Below are positions 50,747 through 60,892 of a DNA stretch of 64,000 nucleotides, in pieces. The stretch spans positions 1 to 64,000 of the forward strand of contig NZ_AGFF01000027.1 of NCBI RefSeq assembly GCF_000226215.1, written 5' to 3'. Each line of letters opens with the position of its first letter. Position 1 is the first letter of the stretch. The notes beneath the pieces are model-generated. The model ran no database searches. It was not told where the DNA came from and worked only from the letters and a program-made list of their open reading frames with translations. Both the position numbers and the translations under genes were made by a program. Source of the DNA: Dietzia alimentaria 72. Its GTDB lineage: Bacteria; Actinomycetota; Actinomycetes; Mycobacteriales; Mycobacteriaceae.

Positions 50747-50764
50747 CTCATATCCAAATATGAG
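50747..50764. promoter_or_regulatory. Dyad CTCATAT-N4-ATATGAG upstream of SatD-like gene
   Basis: The perfect 7-bp arms lie 43-60 bp upstream of the SatD-like start. GCCTCAT words also occur at 50745-50751 and 50772-50778. It is probably an autoregulatory operator for the HTH protein. Confidence 0.6.
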
Positions 50765-50765
50765 C

Positions 50766-52754
50766 CTATATCGCCTCATTGAGCTGGGTGAGGTCACTTC
50801 GCCTCACGGTGTCCGCCGAGCGTCGCAGGTCGCCGGGGACCGAGATCGCGCGAACCGATGGAGTCCGCGCGGCACGCAAGCCGTTGAGGATCACCACCAC
50901 CTCGGCCAGCTCGTGCACCAGCACGACAGCAGCCAGGCCGAGCACGCCGGTGAGGGCGAGCGGCACGAGCACGGTGATGAGCAGCAGTGAGAGCACCACG
51001 TTCTGGCCGATGATCCGCCCGCCCCGACGCGCGTGGTCGAGGGCCCGCGGCAGCAGCCGGAGGTCCGTGCCGGTGAACGCCACGTCCGCCGATTCAATGG
51101 CCGCGTCCGACCCGGCGGCGCCCATCGCGATCCCCACATCGGCGGCGGCCAGGGCGGGGGCGTCGTTGATGCCGTCGCCGATCATCGCGGTCGGCCGCCG
51201 CGCGGACAGTTCCGTGACGGCGCGCGCCTTCTCGGCGGGGGAGAGGTCGGCGCGGACGTCAGCGATGCCGGCCTGCGCGCCCAGTGCGGCCGCGGTGCGG
51301 GAGTTGTCGCCGGTCAGCATGGTCACGCCGACGCCGTGGGCTTCCAAGGTGTCGACGACGACGAGGACCTCCGGCCGCAGCTCGTCGCGGACTCCGATGG
51401 CGCCGATCGGCAGACGGTCACGGTGCACCATGACCACGGTCATCCCCTCGTGCTCCATGGCGGTGACCCGGTCGGCGAACGCCCCGGGGTCAAGCCATCG
51501 GGGGCTGCCCACGGTGATGGCGTGGCCGTTGACGATCCCGCTGATGCCCTGGCCGGCCGATTCCGTGACCTGGTCCGCGTCCGGGGCGTGCTGGGCCGCG
51601 GCGGTGATGGCGGCGGCCAGCGGGTGGGTGCTTCCCTGCTCGAGCGCGGCAGCAAAGGAGAGGATCTCTGATTCGGAGGCATCCGGACCCGCGAGAACAC
51701 CGACGACGGTCGGCGCGTTGCTGGTCAGGGTTCCGGTCTTGTCCACGGCGAGGTGGCGGATGCTCCCGAGTCGCTCGAAGGCGGCGCCCGACTTGATCAC
51801 CACACCCAGCCGGCTCGCGGCCCCGATGGCGGAGACCACCGTGACCGGCACGGAGATCGCCAGCGCGCACGGCGATGCCGCCACCAGCACGACCAGCGCG
51901 CGGGTGATCCACAGTTCCGGATCGCCGAGCAGGGCGCCGAGCGCTGCGACGAGGACCGCGAGCACCAGGACTCCCGGCACGAGCGGCTGCGCGATGCGAT
52001 CGGCGAGCCGGGCCTTGTCGCCCTTCTCCGTCTGCGCCTTGACGACCAATTCAACGATCGTGGTGAGCGAGTTGTCGGTGCCGGGCGCGGTGGTGGTGAC
52101 CTCGAGCAGGCCGGAGGTGTTGATGGACCCCGCCAGTACGCGGTCGCCCGGGGCCACCTCAACGGGGATCGACTCGCCGGTCACGGCCGAGGTGTCGAGG
52201 CTGCTGTGGCCGGAGGCGACCACCCCGTCGGTCGCGACCCGCTCGCCCGCGCGCACGACCAGGGTCTGGCCGGGCAGCAGTTCGGCGGCGGGGATTTCGA
52301 CCAGGTCGCGTCCCCGGCGGAGGGTGGCGGTGTCCGGGACCAGTCGCAGCAGGGAGCGCAGCCCGGTGCGGGCGCGGTCCATTGCCCTGTCCTCCAGGGC
52401 TTCGGCGATCGAGTAGAGGAACGCCAGCGCCGCGGCCTCCTCGATGTGCCCCAGGGCCACGGCGCCCGCGGCGCTGATCGTCATGAGGAGCCCGATGCCC
52501 AGTCGGCCGCGGGTGAACAGGGCCCGCAGCGCGCCGGGGACGAATGTCGATCCGCCGAGGAGCAGACCCGCCCAGAACAGCAGCAGGGCGGCCGTGTCTG
52601 CGTTCTGCCACAGGCAGATCAGCCCCGCGACAAACGCGACACCGGACATAACGGGCACCAGGACGTTCAGGTCGCGCCACCACGGCTGGGATTCGCCCGC
52701 GTGGAGGCCGCCCTCCGCAGTCGGTTCGGGGGCGCCGCAGCATTCCGCGCTCAT
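50766..52754 (-). CDS. Heavy-metal P1B-type ATPase (Cd/Zn/Pb-type)
   Basis: This 662-residue efflux pump has no HMA domain but a short Cys-rich head (ECCGAPEP). It carries the actuator TGES, the transmembrane SPC motif in AASPCALAIS, Asp338 of DKTGTLTS, the SEHPLA-type HP motif STHPLA, MLTGDNS and GDGINDAPALAAADVGIAMG. A late VLVHELAEVVVILNGLRA helix supplies the HEL segment. Its ATG overlaps the CmtR stop (ATGA). With the Cd/Pb sensor CmtR in front, cadmium, lead or zinc export is the natural assignment. Confidence 0.93.
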   Translation of the reverse strand: MSAECCGAPEPTAEGGLHAGESQPWWRDLNVLVPVMSGVAFVAGLICLWQNADTAALLLFWAGLLLGGSTFVPGALRALFTRGRLGIGLLMTISAAGAVALGHIEEAAALAFLYSIAEALEDRAMDRARTGLRSLLRLVPDTATLRRGRDLVEIPAAELLPGQTLVVRAGERVATDGVVASGHSSLDTSAVTGESIPVEVAPGDRVLAGSINTSGLLEVTTTAPGTDNSLTTIVELVVKAQTEKGDKARLADRIAQPLVPGVLVLAVLVAALGALLGDPELWITRALVVLVAASPCALAISVPVTVVSAIGAASRLGVVIKSGAAFERLGSIRHLAVDKTGTLTSNAPTVVGVLAGPDASESEILSFAAALEQGSTHPLAAAITAAAQHAPDADQVTESAGQGISGIVNGHAITVGSPRWLDPGAFADRVTAMEHEGMTVVMVHRDRLPIGAIGVRDELRPEVLVVVDTLEAHGVGVTMLTGDNSRTAAALGAQAGIADVRADLSPAEKARAVTELSARRPTAMIGDGINDAPALAAADVGIAMGAAGSDAAIESADVAFTGTDLRLLPRALDHARRGGRIIGQNVVLSLLLITVLVPLALTGVLGLAAVVLVHELAEVVVILNGLRAARTPSVRAISVPGDLRRSADTVRRSDLTQLNEAI

Positions 52755-53173
52755 GCGCTTTGCTCCACGGCGGCGCCTTCGATCGGTGCGGGGCCGTCGT
52801 TTGGTGCGGCGACCACCGTCAGCGACTGCTCCGGTGCCGGGTTGCAGACGTGGCAACCGGGCTCGATGCAGGGCGCCGCACTGTTCACCGCGAGCGTGAC
52901 ATCCATCAGCGCGGTTAGGGCGGCCTTGAGATGCGGGTCGGCGATCTCGTAGCGCATCTGCCGTCCCTCGGGGTGCGCCACGACGATCCCGCAGTCCCGC
53001 AGGCAGCTCAGATGATTGGAGACATTCGACCGGGTGAGCTCGAGCTCGTGGGCGAGGTCTCCCGGGTAGCGGGCGTCGTCGAGCAGGCGGAGCAGGATGC
53101 GGGATCGGGTGGGGTCGGCCATCGCCCGGCCCAGCCGATGCATGACTTCGAGGCGACTCACTTGCGTCAGCAT
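52751..53173 (-). CDS. cmtR: CmtR-type ArsR/SmtB cadmium-lead repressor
   Basis: This 140-residue repressor is nearly collinear with M. tuberculosis CmtR: RLGRAMADPTRSRILLRLLDD, then YPGDLAHELELTRSNVSNHLSCLRDCGIV. Cys57, Cys61 and Cys102 fall at exactly the positions of the three Cd(II) ligands of CmtR. It ends with a longer tail (110-140). Two more Cys (107, 110) may add to metal binding. It leads the operon with the P-type ATPase gene and likely represses it. Confidence 0.94.
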   Translation of the reverse strand: MLTQVSRLEVMHRLGRAMADPTRSRILLRLLDDARYPGDLAHELELTRSNVSNHLSCLRDCGIVVAHPEGRQMRYEIADPHLKAALTALMDVTLAVNSAAPCIEPGCHVCNPAPEQSLTVVAAPNDGPAPIEGAAVEQSA

Positions 53174-53202
53174 GTACTGAACAATACAGCCCCCGCTGAA
53201 CA
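53173..53202. promoter_or_regulatory. CmtR-type operator: TGTACTGAACAATACA plus CTGAACA repeat
   Basis: An imperfect dyad with TGTA/TACA ends (53173-53188) abuts the cmtR start, and CTGAACA recurs at 53177 and 53196. It is the likely autoregulatory site for the repressor. Confidence 0.5.
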
Positions 53203-53245
53203 GTCTGCACCCGCGCCTGTACGCCCGTCACGAATCCGCGGCCGT

Positions 53246-53289
53246 CGATGAACTCGCGCCGCCGCCGCGGTACGCGCGCGAGTTCATCG
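53246..53289. repeat. Inverted repeat with 14-bp perfect arms
   Basis: CGATGAACTCGCGC (53246-53259) and its exact complement (53276-53289) enclose a 16-nt GC-rich loop. It lies in the 225-bp gap between cmtR and the transglycosylase gene. The arms are unlike families 1 and 2, and only one copy is present here. Confidence 0.8.
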
Positions 53290-53398
53290 TGGGTGGCAGA
53301 TTCTGGGCGGGACTGTTCGTGGCGGCGACCTCGCGTCTCTGGATGCCAGGGGATGCCCTGACACGGCGCTCCGGCTGGTTCGGGCAGACTTGAGCGCG

Positions 53399-54148
53399 AT
53401 GTCCACTCGAAACTTCCGCGCCAACGCGTGTCTTGCGGGTCTAGCTGCGATGGCGGCGGTGTTGTCGTCGTGCTCCTACGGGCCCACACGCGAGGCGTCA
53501 CCCCAGATCCCACCCGGCATCCCGCCCGGCGTGGGCGCGCCCGTGCCTGCCGTGAATATCAACGAGCCCGGCCGCACCTCCGACCAGCTCCGCCCGTGGG
53601 CGCAGGTCATCAACGAGCAGATGAACATCCCGCAGGCCGCGCTGGCCGCGTACGGCAACGCCGCTGAGACCATGCGGCAGACTCAGCCCGAGTGCAACCT
53701 CGCCTGGACCACGCTCGCCGGGATCGGGCATGTGGAGACCCGTCACGGTCGGTACGGGGGATCCACCCTGAACGACGACGGCTACGCGCTTCCTCCGATC
53801 ATCGGGGTCAAGCTGGACGGAACGCCCGGTTTCGCGGACATCCCGGACACCGACGGCGGCGAGCTGGACGGCGATACCGAGCACGACCGGGCCGTGGGGC
53901 CCATGCAGTTCATTCCCGAGTCGTGGGCGAAGTTCGGGCGCGATGCCAACGGCGACGGGCGGGCCGACCCCAACCAGATCGACGACGCCGCCATCGCTGC
54001 CGCCCGCCTGCTGTGTTCGGTCGGCGGGGATCTCTCGGAGGCGGAGAACTGGCAGCGCGCGATCCTCGCCTACAACGCGTCGCGGGAGTACGTCATGGAC
54101 GTGCGGGATGCTGCGGCGGCGTACTCGATCGGCACAACGGCGCCGTGA
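53399..54148 (+). CDS. lpqU: LpqU-type lytic transglycosylase lipoprotein
   Basis: This 249-residue lipoprotein has a lipobox AVLSSC, then a disordered Pro/Gly linker and an MltB-like (SLT_2) domain. Landmarks are IPQAALAAYGNAAE, the catalytic Glu in LAGIGHVETRHGRYGG, and DHDRAVGPMQFIPESWAKFGRDANGDG with the calcium-loop-like DANGDG. It cleaves peptidoglycan at the cell surface. In M. tuberculosis lpqU (Rv1022) lies directly before eno; here a 3-kb segment separates them. Confidence 0.9.
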   Translation: MSTRNFRANACLAGLAAMAAVLSSCSYGPTREASPQIPPGIPPGVGAPVPAVNINEPGRTSDQLRPWAQVINEQMNIPQAALAAYGNAAETMRQTQPECNLAWTTLAGIGHVETRHGRYGGSTLNDDGYALPPIIGVKLDGTPGFADIPDTDGGELDGDTEHDRAVGPMQFIPESWAKFGRDANGDGRADPNQIDDAAIAAARLLCSVGGDLSEAENWQRAILAYNASREYVMDVRDAAAAYSIGTTAP

Positions 54149-54151
54149 GGT

Positions 54152-54196
54152 CGGAGGGCTCTAATGATGGAGGGCTTTAGTGTCGGAGGGCTCTAG
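54152..54196. repeat. Short direct repeat GGAGGGCTYTA, three copies
   Basis: Three copies about 16-17 bp apart lie in the 44-bp gap between the convergent transglycosylase and helicase genes. The last one overlaps the helicase stop. A duplication scar is possible. Confidence 0.5.
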
Positions 54197-55947
54197 TTGA
54201 GGCCATCTGCCAGTCGAACGGCGGGGATCCAGTCGATACCGAACACCCGGGCCACCTCGGAGAAGGTGGAGGCGTCTGCATCAGTGCTTGTCGCCGAGGC
54301 GATCAGTCGCGAGAGCATCACCGTCCCCGCCCGCTCCTCGATCGTGCCGGCTGCCGCCAGGAGCGACCAGGAGCACAGCTGATGATCCCGGTGTGCGCGT
54401 CCCATCGTCTGCTCGGCCAGCAGCCCCGAGTAGCGGGCCTGATGGAAGAAGCCTCTGCGGGGGGTGGCGGTCGCGAACGAGCCGTCGGCGAACTGCTCAC
54501 GGGCGTGCAGGTTGATCGCGGTGGGGGTGTTGAACACCACCACCGGTGCCTCGCCCCGCTGGAACCGCATTCGCTCGGACTCGGCCTGGGGGTTCGAGCC
54601 GTAGATCCGAGCGACCGGGACGCCCTCGGCCTCGAGCATCTCGGCCACCGGGTGCGCGGCCGTGGACACCATCTCGGTGGCGATCAGCACCTGGTAACCG
54701 CGCTCGAGTTCAGCTTTGGCCGCCGCGACCGTGTGCTCGACCCGGATCATCGATGCCTTCTGGCGCAGCCGCACCAACGCAGCAAGTCCGCGGGCGACGT
54801 TGTTGCCCGTCCGGGCCAGCTGCATCTCGCGTTGGAAGTCGCCCCACTCCAGCTCGTAGGCCCGCCACTGGTCCGGGGTCAGCTCCACCAGGTCCACGTC
54901 AAACGGAGGCGGCCCCCATGGCGCAGACCGGGTGAGCAGCAGCGGCGGATCGTGGCGCAGCAGGATGTCGCGCACGTCGCTGATGGCGGACTGCTGGACC
55001 TGCAGTGACTCCTTGGCCTCCGCGGTCCACGTCCACTTGCCGTAGGAGGTCTCCAGCGGCACGCCCCGCTCGGCCAGGGCCCGCCCGAAGTCCGCCCACC
55101 TGGAAGGCGGGTCGTCGTGTACCTGCGCGTACAGCGACGACAAATACCCCCATTCACCTGGATGGTGGCCCGGGGTGGCGGTGATTGTCAGTACGAACGG
55201 GGCCTTCTCGTGCGGTGAGTCCATGCGGGTCAGCCGCCGCATGTAGCTGGTGCGTTTGCTGGTGAACCGGAACTGGTGGGCCTCGTCGATGACCGCCACA
55301 TCGACCTTGAGGCGCGGGCGTCCGTTCCGGGCCATGAGTTTGCCGAGGCTGTCCGACGACATGATGATCCAGCGCAGATCGTCGTCACCGAGGGCGGCGA
55401 TGGTGCGCCGCCACGACGGGATGGTGATGCGCGCCGGCCGGTCCACCGTCACCAAGATCGTGTGTGCGCCGCGCAATTCGGCGATGGCCTTGGCCGCGGC
55501 CACCGCCACCAGGGTCTTGCCGGTGCCCACATCGTTGGCCAGGTGGACCTGCCGGAATCGCTGCTCGGCGGCCTCGACGATCGCGTCCACGTCCGCGCGC
55601 TGCTCCGAACGAAGCGTCATCGGTGCGGCGGTCGCTCCCGGGCCCGCGCTGCCGTTGAGCTCGTCTTCCAGCCACCGCAGGTAGGAGTACGGCTTGCTGG
55701 CGTAAGGCTCCAATTGGCTCGGCAGGGTGGTGCCGACGTAGGCGTGCGCGGTGAGCGACTTGTAGTAGGTCACCCCGGCCGGTGTCCCGCCGCCCAGTCC
55801 TCCCCACGGGAGCTCCAGCAGCCACACCCGCTGGCCGGGAGGGATCGTAGGGACCGCCGGCGCCGCGCTGGGCTTCTTGGCCGACTTGGCTCGGGTGGAG
55901 CTGGTCTTGCGCTTCTTGGTTGTCGAGCGTGAGGACCGGGTCGCCAT
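54193..55947 (-). CDS. SNF2-like superfamily 2 helicase/ATPase (orphan)
   Basis: This 584-residue protein has a Lys/Ser/Thr-rich basic head (MATRSSRSTTKKRKTSSTRA), then helicase motifs: Walker A ANDVGTGKTLVAV, motif II VAVIDEAHQF, motif III TITATPGHHPG, and late motif VI in EQTMGRAHRDHQLCSW. A phage- or defence-type superfamily 2 protein is likely; it is not UvrB, RecG or Mfd. It is alone on its strand between lpqU and a decayed antitoxin gene. Target and partners are unknown. Confidence 0.82.
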   Translation of the reverse strand: MATRSSRSTTKKRKTSSTRAKSAKKPSAAPAVPTIPPGQRVWLLELPWGGLGGGTPAGVTYYKSLTAHAYVGTTLPSQLEPYASKPYSYLRWLEDELNGSAGPGATAAPMTLRSEQRADVDAIVEAAEQRFRQVHLANDVGTGKTLVAVAAAKAIAELRGAHTILVTVDRPARITIPSWRRTIAALGDDDLRWIIMSSDSLGKLMARNGRPRLKVDVAVIDEAHQFRFTSKRTSYMRRLTRMDSPHEKAPFVLTITATPGHHPGEWGYLSSLYAQVHDDPPSRWADFGRALAERGVPLETSYGKWTWTAEAKESLQVQQSAISDVRDILLRHDPPLLLTRSAPWGPPPFDVDLVELTPDQWRAYELEWGDFQREMQLARTGNNVARGLAALVRLRQKASMIRVEHTVAAAKAELERGYQVLIATEMVSTAAHPVAEMLEAEGVPVARIYGSNPQAESERMRFQRGEAPVVVFNTPTAINLHAREQFADGSFATATPRRGFFHQARYSGLLAEQTMGRAHRDHQLCSWSLLAAAGTIEERAGTVMLSRLIASATSTDADASTFSEVARVFGIDWIPAVRLADGLN

Positions 55948-56182
55948 CAGATGTTTGCCCCGTTGTGGGCGGCGATGACGACGAGTGAGTCCACAGCGTT
56001 CTCCTGATCCTGGCGGGGTCGGGCTCACTCTAGGGGTCGGGTACGTCACCGACGGACTCCGCTGGTACCTGCGAACGACGACAACGTCCCGCCGCGCCCA
56101 ATTCGCTGGCCGTACCCCGGTTCGGATTGATCGCAGACCCTCCCGGGGCACTCGGGATTGGCACAATTTGCCGACCGTGGTG

Positions 56183-56518
56183 GTGAGTGTTCCGACACGG
56201 AAGGTTGTCTTGGGCCAGCAGTAACACGAGCTGGTCGATCAGCGGGTGGCATCCGGGTGATACCAGAATGCGAGCGAAGTCCTACGCGACGGGCTTCGAC
56301 TGATCAAGCGGCGCGTCGATGGGGACGCCGCCAGGCTGGCCGCGCTAAGCGCAGCTGCCGATCGCGGGTGGGTTGACGTGGCGGAGGGGCGCTACGTCGA
56401 CGATGCGGACCTTGACGACGCTATCGCGGACATCGGCGCACAAGTCGTCCGGCGTCGGAAAATTTCGCTGTTTGGTACGTCAGCGATGCTCCGGGCTGGT
56501 GTCGTACCACTCAGTTAG
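56183..56518 (+). pseudogene. Decayed ParD-type antitoxin gene (two in-frame stops)
   Basis: The frame starting GTG AGT GTT reads VSVPTRKVVLGQQ, stop (TAA), HELVDQRVASG, stop (TGA), YQNASEVLRDGLRLIKRRV and onward. This is the ParD/RHH antitoxin pattern, where RVASGRYQNASEVLRDGLR would be expected. The second stop is where a CGA Arg would sit, a single base change. The remaining frame continues to 56518. No ParE toxin frame is visible after it. The neighbouring 580 bp between helicase and the next gene holds nothing else. Confidence 0.72.
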
Positions 56519-56527
56519 CCTCGGCTT

Positions 56528-57019
56528 ATGTCGACAGTTATCGCTGCGGTTATCAGTGCAGCCACTGCGTTCTCCGTTGCTTTAATCTCGTCCTCCCGGA
56601 AAGCTCCAGAAGATCGAATCATCGCGCTTCGTGAGGTGATCGAGAAAGCTTCCCCCTCCGAATGGCAGGCTAAGACGATTTTGGCGGCGATTGATAGGGA
56701 GTACGAGCGAATTGAATCTCCCGACTATTCTTCATGGCTGCTGGTATGGGCAGTCTTGGGTGCAGTCGGGTTGGGATTCTTCTCGCTGGTTTCGCAGGCC
56801 TACCCATCAGAGGGACTGGGAAGAGTGGTTCCGATCGCCGGTTTCGTTTTCATGGGGATCTTCGTCTTGATTCTTGTAGCGGTCATCCTCCAAGAGTTCT
56901 GGCGGACACAGAGATGGTGGCGCGCACGCAAGATCAACGGACGGCAACTGAGAGGTGCGGCCGGAGACGACGAGGCAAAATCAGCAGGTTCGTGCGAATT
57001 GTCGACGTCCGCAGACTGA
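56528..57019 (+). CDS. Hypothetical two- or three-helix membrane protein
   Basis: I do not recognise this 163-residue protein. It has a short N-terminal helix (4-22), then a charged stretch (25-65). Two helices follow (about 70-90 and 100-125: WLLVWAVLGAVGLGFFSLVSQ, VVPIAGFVFMGIFVLILVAVI), then a basic RTQRWWRARK tail. Codon use is less GC-rich than neighbours, which suggests acquisition with the islet before eno. No partner is evident. Confidence 0.6.
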   Translation: MSTVIAAVISAATAFSVALISSSRKAPEDRIIALREVIEKASPSEWQAKTILAAIDREYERIESPDYSSWLLVWAVLGAVGLGFFSLVSQAYPSEGLGRVVPIAGFVFMGIFVLILVAVILQEFWRTQRWWRARKINGRQLRGAAGDDEAKSAGSCELSTSAD

Positions 57020-57059
57020 GAGGCAGCCCATCCCGGCCCAGCCTCGGCCTGCCCCGTAG

Positions 57060-58427
<1,368 letters not shown>

Positions 58428-58486
58428 CCCGGCCCAGGCGGTAGCACGAGCAGTTTCGTCGGATAGGACAGTCGAGAGGAGGGCTG

Positions 58487-59266
58487 ATGGCCCGCCCACC
58501 ACGCCCCTCGGATCGTCGGGGTGACGGACGCGATCGCGCGTCGTCCCGGCGGCCCGGGGAGGCGTCGGGTCCCATCCGCCGCCGCGCCGAGCGACGCACA
58601 CGCACCGAGCAGTCCGCCGACCAGGCCCGCCGGTCCACGCCGCAGCGGCGCACGCCGTCCCGCGAACGGGATCGGCCCGTGCCGGCGTCTGCCCGGTCCG
58701 GCCGGGTGGGTTCCACGGCGCATCCGGAGGCGCACCGGCTCACCACGCGCACTGACCTGTCCGACACTCTGCTGGGGCCGCGGAACTACACGCCCCGGCG
58801 AATCGGTCTCCTCGCCGTCGTCGCCATCATCTTGCTGGTCACGGTGTCGTTCCCGTTGCGCAACCACTACCAGTTCCTCGGCGACGAGAAGGCGGTGGCG
58901 CAGGAGCGGGCCGCGTTGGAGGCGACGATCGCCGAGCTGGAGACCGAGGAGAAGCTGCTCTCGGATCCGGCGTACATCGAGCAACAGGCGCGGATCCGCT
59001 TTGGCGCGGTGAAGCCGGGGGAGACCCCGTACCGGGTGAGCCCGGTGGATCCGGTGGAGGAGGCGGCAGCCGAGAAGCGTGCCGCTGAGATCGCCGCGAT
59101 GCCGTGGCAGACCCGCGTGTGGAACTCCATCTCCGTGCCCGCGGACCCAGTCTTTCCGGAGGAGTCGACCGTTCTGGACGGCACGTCCATCCCCGGCGGC
59201 CCCGACACCCCGCCCGTCCCCGTGGAGGGGGATGCGGTGCCCCAGCAACCACAGGAGAACCCCTAG
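58487..59266 (+). CDS. FtsB/DivIC-family septum protein with long basic N terminus
   Basis: This 259-residue bitopic membrane protein has a 105-residue Arg/Pro-rich cytosolic head, one helix (about 107-124, LLAVVAIILLVTVSFP) and an FtsB/DivIC coiled coil (EKAVAQERAALEATIAELETEEKLL). A GAVKPGETPYRV tail follows. It corresponds to Rv1024 of M. tuberculosis. It helps the FtsQLB-type division complex at the septum. The head is longer than in E. coli FtsB but usual for Mycobacteriales. Confidence 0.92.
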   Translation: MARPPRPSDRRGDGRDRASSRRPGEASGPIRRRAERRTRTEQSADQARRSTPQRRTPSRERDRPVPASARSGRVGSTAHPEAHRLTTRTDLSDTLLGPRNYTPRRIGLLAVVAIILLVTVSFPLRNHYQFLGDEKAVAQERAALEATIAELETEEKLLSDPAYIEQQARIRFGAVKPGETPYRVSPVDPVEEAAAEKRAAEIAAMPWQTRVWNSISVPADPVFPEESTVLDGTSIPGGPDTPPVPVEGDAVPQQPQENP

Positions 59267-59267
59267 C

Positions 59268-59819
59268 GTGAGCGCTGATCAGAGCGTGTCCCAAGCCGAC
59301 CTCGACGCGATCGCGGTCCAGCTGGGCCGGCCGCCGCGGGGCGTGCTGGAGGTGTCCTACCGCAGCCCCGACGGCCAGCCCGGGGTCGTGATGACCGCGC
59401 CGCGGCTGGACGACGGCACCCCGTTCCCGACGCTGTACTACCTCACCGATCCGCGGCTCACCGCCGAGGCGAGTCGGCAGGAATCTGCCGGGATCATGAG
59501 GGGGATGACGACGAGGTTGTCGCGCGAGCCCGAGTTGGCTGCCAACTACCGGCAGGCGCATGAGCGGTTCCTGGCCAAGCGGAACCAGATCGAGGACCTG
59601 GGCACGGACTTCTCCGGGGGCGGCATGCCCGAGAGGGTGAAGTGCCTGCACGTGCTCATGGCGTACGCGCTGGCCGAGGGGCCGGGCGTGGTGTGGCTGG
59701 GCGACGAGTCCGTGGCGCTTGCCTGCGAGGCCGGGCTGCGGGGCAATGCCTTGCCCGCCGACTGGCCGACACCCGAGGAGCTGGGCGTGCCCGACTACAT
59801 CGCGATGGATCAGCAGTGA
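59268..59819 (+). CDS. DUF501 domain protein
   Basis: This 183-residue cytosolic protein of unknown function matches the DUF501 family (Rv1025-like). Segments are QLGRPPRGVLEVSYRSPDG, TPFPTLYYLTDPRL, and VKCLHVLMAYALAEGPG with the conserved Cys/His. The GTG start at 59268 lies 1 bp after the ftsB-like stop, and its stop overlaps the ppx start (GTGA). It is always next to the exopolyphosphatase gene in relatives, suggesting a role near polyphosphate or (p)ppGpp metabolism. Confidence 0.92.
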   Translation: MSADQSVSQADLDAIAVQLGRPPRGVLEVSYRSPDGQPGVVMTAPRLDDGTPFPTLYYLTDPRLTAEASRQESAGIMRGMTTRLSREPELAANYRQAHERFLAKRNQIEDLGTDFSGGGMPERVKCLHVLMAYALAEGPGVVWLGDESVALACEAGLRGNALPADWPTPEELGVPDYIAMDQQ

Positions 59820-60811
59820 GCGCCGCCGTGCGTGGGGCACCTGTTCGTGTGGGGGCGGTGGATTGCGGCACCAACTCGATCCGCCTGCTCGTGGCCGAGG
59901 GCGTGCCCGGTGAGGCCGGGCTAGTGGACGTCACCCGCGAGATGCGGATCATCCGACTGGGCGAGGGCGTGGACGCGACGGGGCAGTTGTTCGAAGGGGC
60001 GATCGCGCGGTGTCGCACCGCGCTGACGGACTACACGGCGACCATGGCGGACCTCGGCGTGCAGTCGGTGCGGATGGTCGCCACCTCCGCCACCCGCGAT
60101 GCCAAGAACAAAGACCAGTTCTTCGGCATGACCGCCGAGGTGCTGGGTCAGCACTTCCCGGGCGCGCAAGCGGAGGTGATCTCGGGCCAGACCGAGGCGG
60201 AGCTAACCTTCGCCGGCGGGGTGTCCGACCTGTCGCCAGCCGACGGGCCGTTTGTGGTGACCGACCTCGGCGGAGGCTCCACGGAGATCGTGGTGGGGGA
60301 GCTGGTCGACGGGCAGGCGAGGCTGCTGGGTGCGCGCAGTACGAACGTGGGCTGTGTCCGCATCACCGAGCGAACGCTGCATTCGGATCCGCCGACTGAT
60401 GATGAGATCGCCAATGCTCGCGCGGCGATCGCGGAGGAGTTCGCCGGTGTCGGCGAGTTGCCGCTGGGATTGGCTTCGCGGTGGGTCGGGGTGGCCGGCA
60501 CGTTTACGACGTTGTCGGCGTTGGCGCAGGGGATGAGCGAGTACGACCCGGAGCGCATCCACAACTCGGTGGTCACCGTGGACCAGCTGCGCGAGGTGTG
60601 CGACCGGGTGGTGGCCGCCCCGGCCGGCGAACGCAGGGCGATGGGCCCGATGCACCCTGGCCGCGTGGACGTGATCGGGGGCGGGGCGCTGGTCGCCTCG
60701 GCGCTGTGTGATGTGATGGCAGAGCGGGCCGGGATCGGTGAGATCACGGTCAGCGAGAAGGATATTCTGGACGGGATCGCGATGTCGGTACTGGCTCGTT
60801 TGGCCCGATGA
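59816..60811 (+). CDS. ppx: Exopolyphosphatase/pppGpp phosphohydrolase
   Basis: This 331-residue ASKHA-fold enzyme removes terminal phosphate from polyphosphate or the 5' phosphate of pppGpp. Motifs are VGAVDCGTNSIRLLVAE, TSATRDAKN, GQTEAELTFAGG, DLGGGSTEIVVG and VAGTFTTLSAL, with a late PGRVDVIGGGALV. It lacks the C-terminal HD-like domain of long Ppx proteins, as in Rv1026. It is last in the eno cluster, followed by a terminator hairpin and a tRNA gene. Confidence 0.93.
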   Translation: MSAAVRGAPVRVGAVDCGTNSIRLLVAEGVPGEAGLVDVTREMRIIRLGEGVDATGQLFEGAIARCRTALTDYTATMADLGVQSVRMVATSATRDAKNKDQFFGMTAEVLGQHFPGAQAEVISGQTEAELTFAGGVSDLSPADGPFVVTDLGGGSTEIVVGELVDGQARLLGARSTNVGCVRITERTLHSDPPTDDEIANARAAIAEEFAGVGELPLGLASRWVGVAGTFTTLSALAQGMSEYDPERIHNSVVTVDQLREVCDRVVAAPAGERRAMGPMHPGRVDVIGGGALVASALCDVMAERAGIGEITVSEKDILDGIAMSVLARLAR

Positions 60812-60843
60812 CGAAGCGACTCCTGGCGCACTGCGCGCCACCA

Positions 60844-60863
60844 GGCCCCGCTATGGCGGGGCC
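60844..60863 (+). terminator. Hairpin terminator after ppx
   Basis: GGCCCCGC (60844-60851) pairs with GCGGGGCC (60856-60863) around a 4-nt loop. A second small hairpin TGGCGC/GCGCCA lies just before it. Together they separate ppx from the tRNA gene. Confidence 0.7.
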
Positions 60864-60892
60864 GACAGGCTCACAGCACGTGTGGGCCGCAA

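Noticed and set aside
52755-53513. N-terminal extension of the P-type ATPase
   Set aside because: It would lie over the whole cmtR gene in another frame; the ATG overlapping the cmtR stop is the sensible start.
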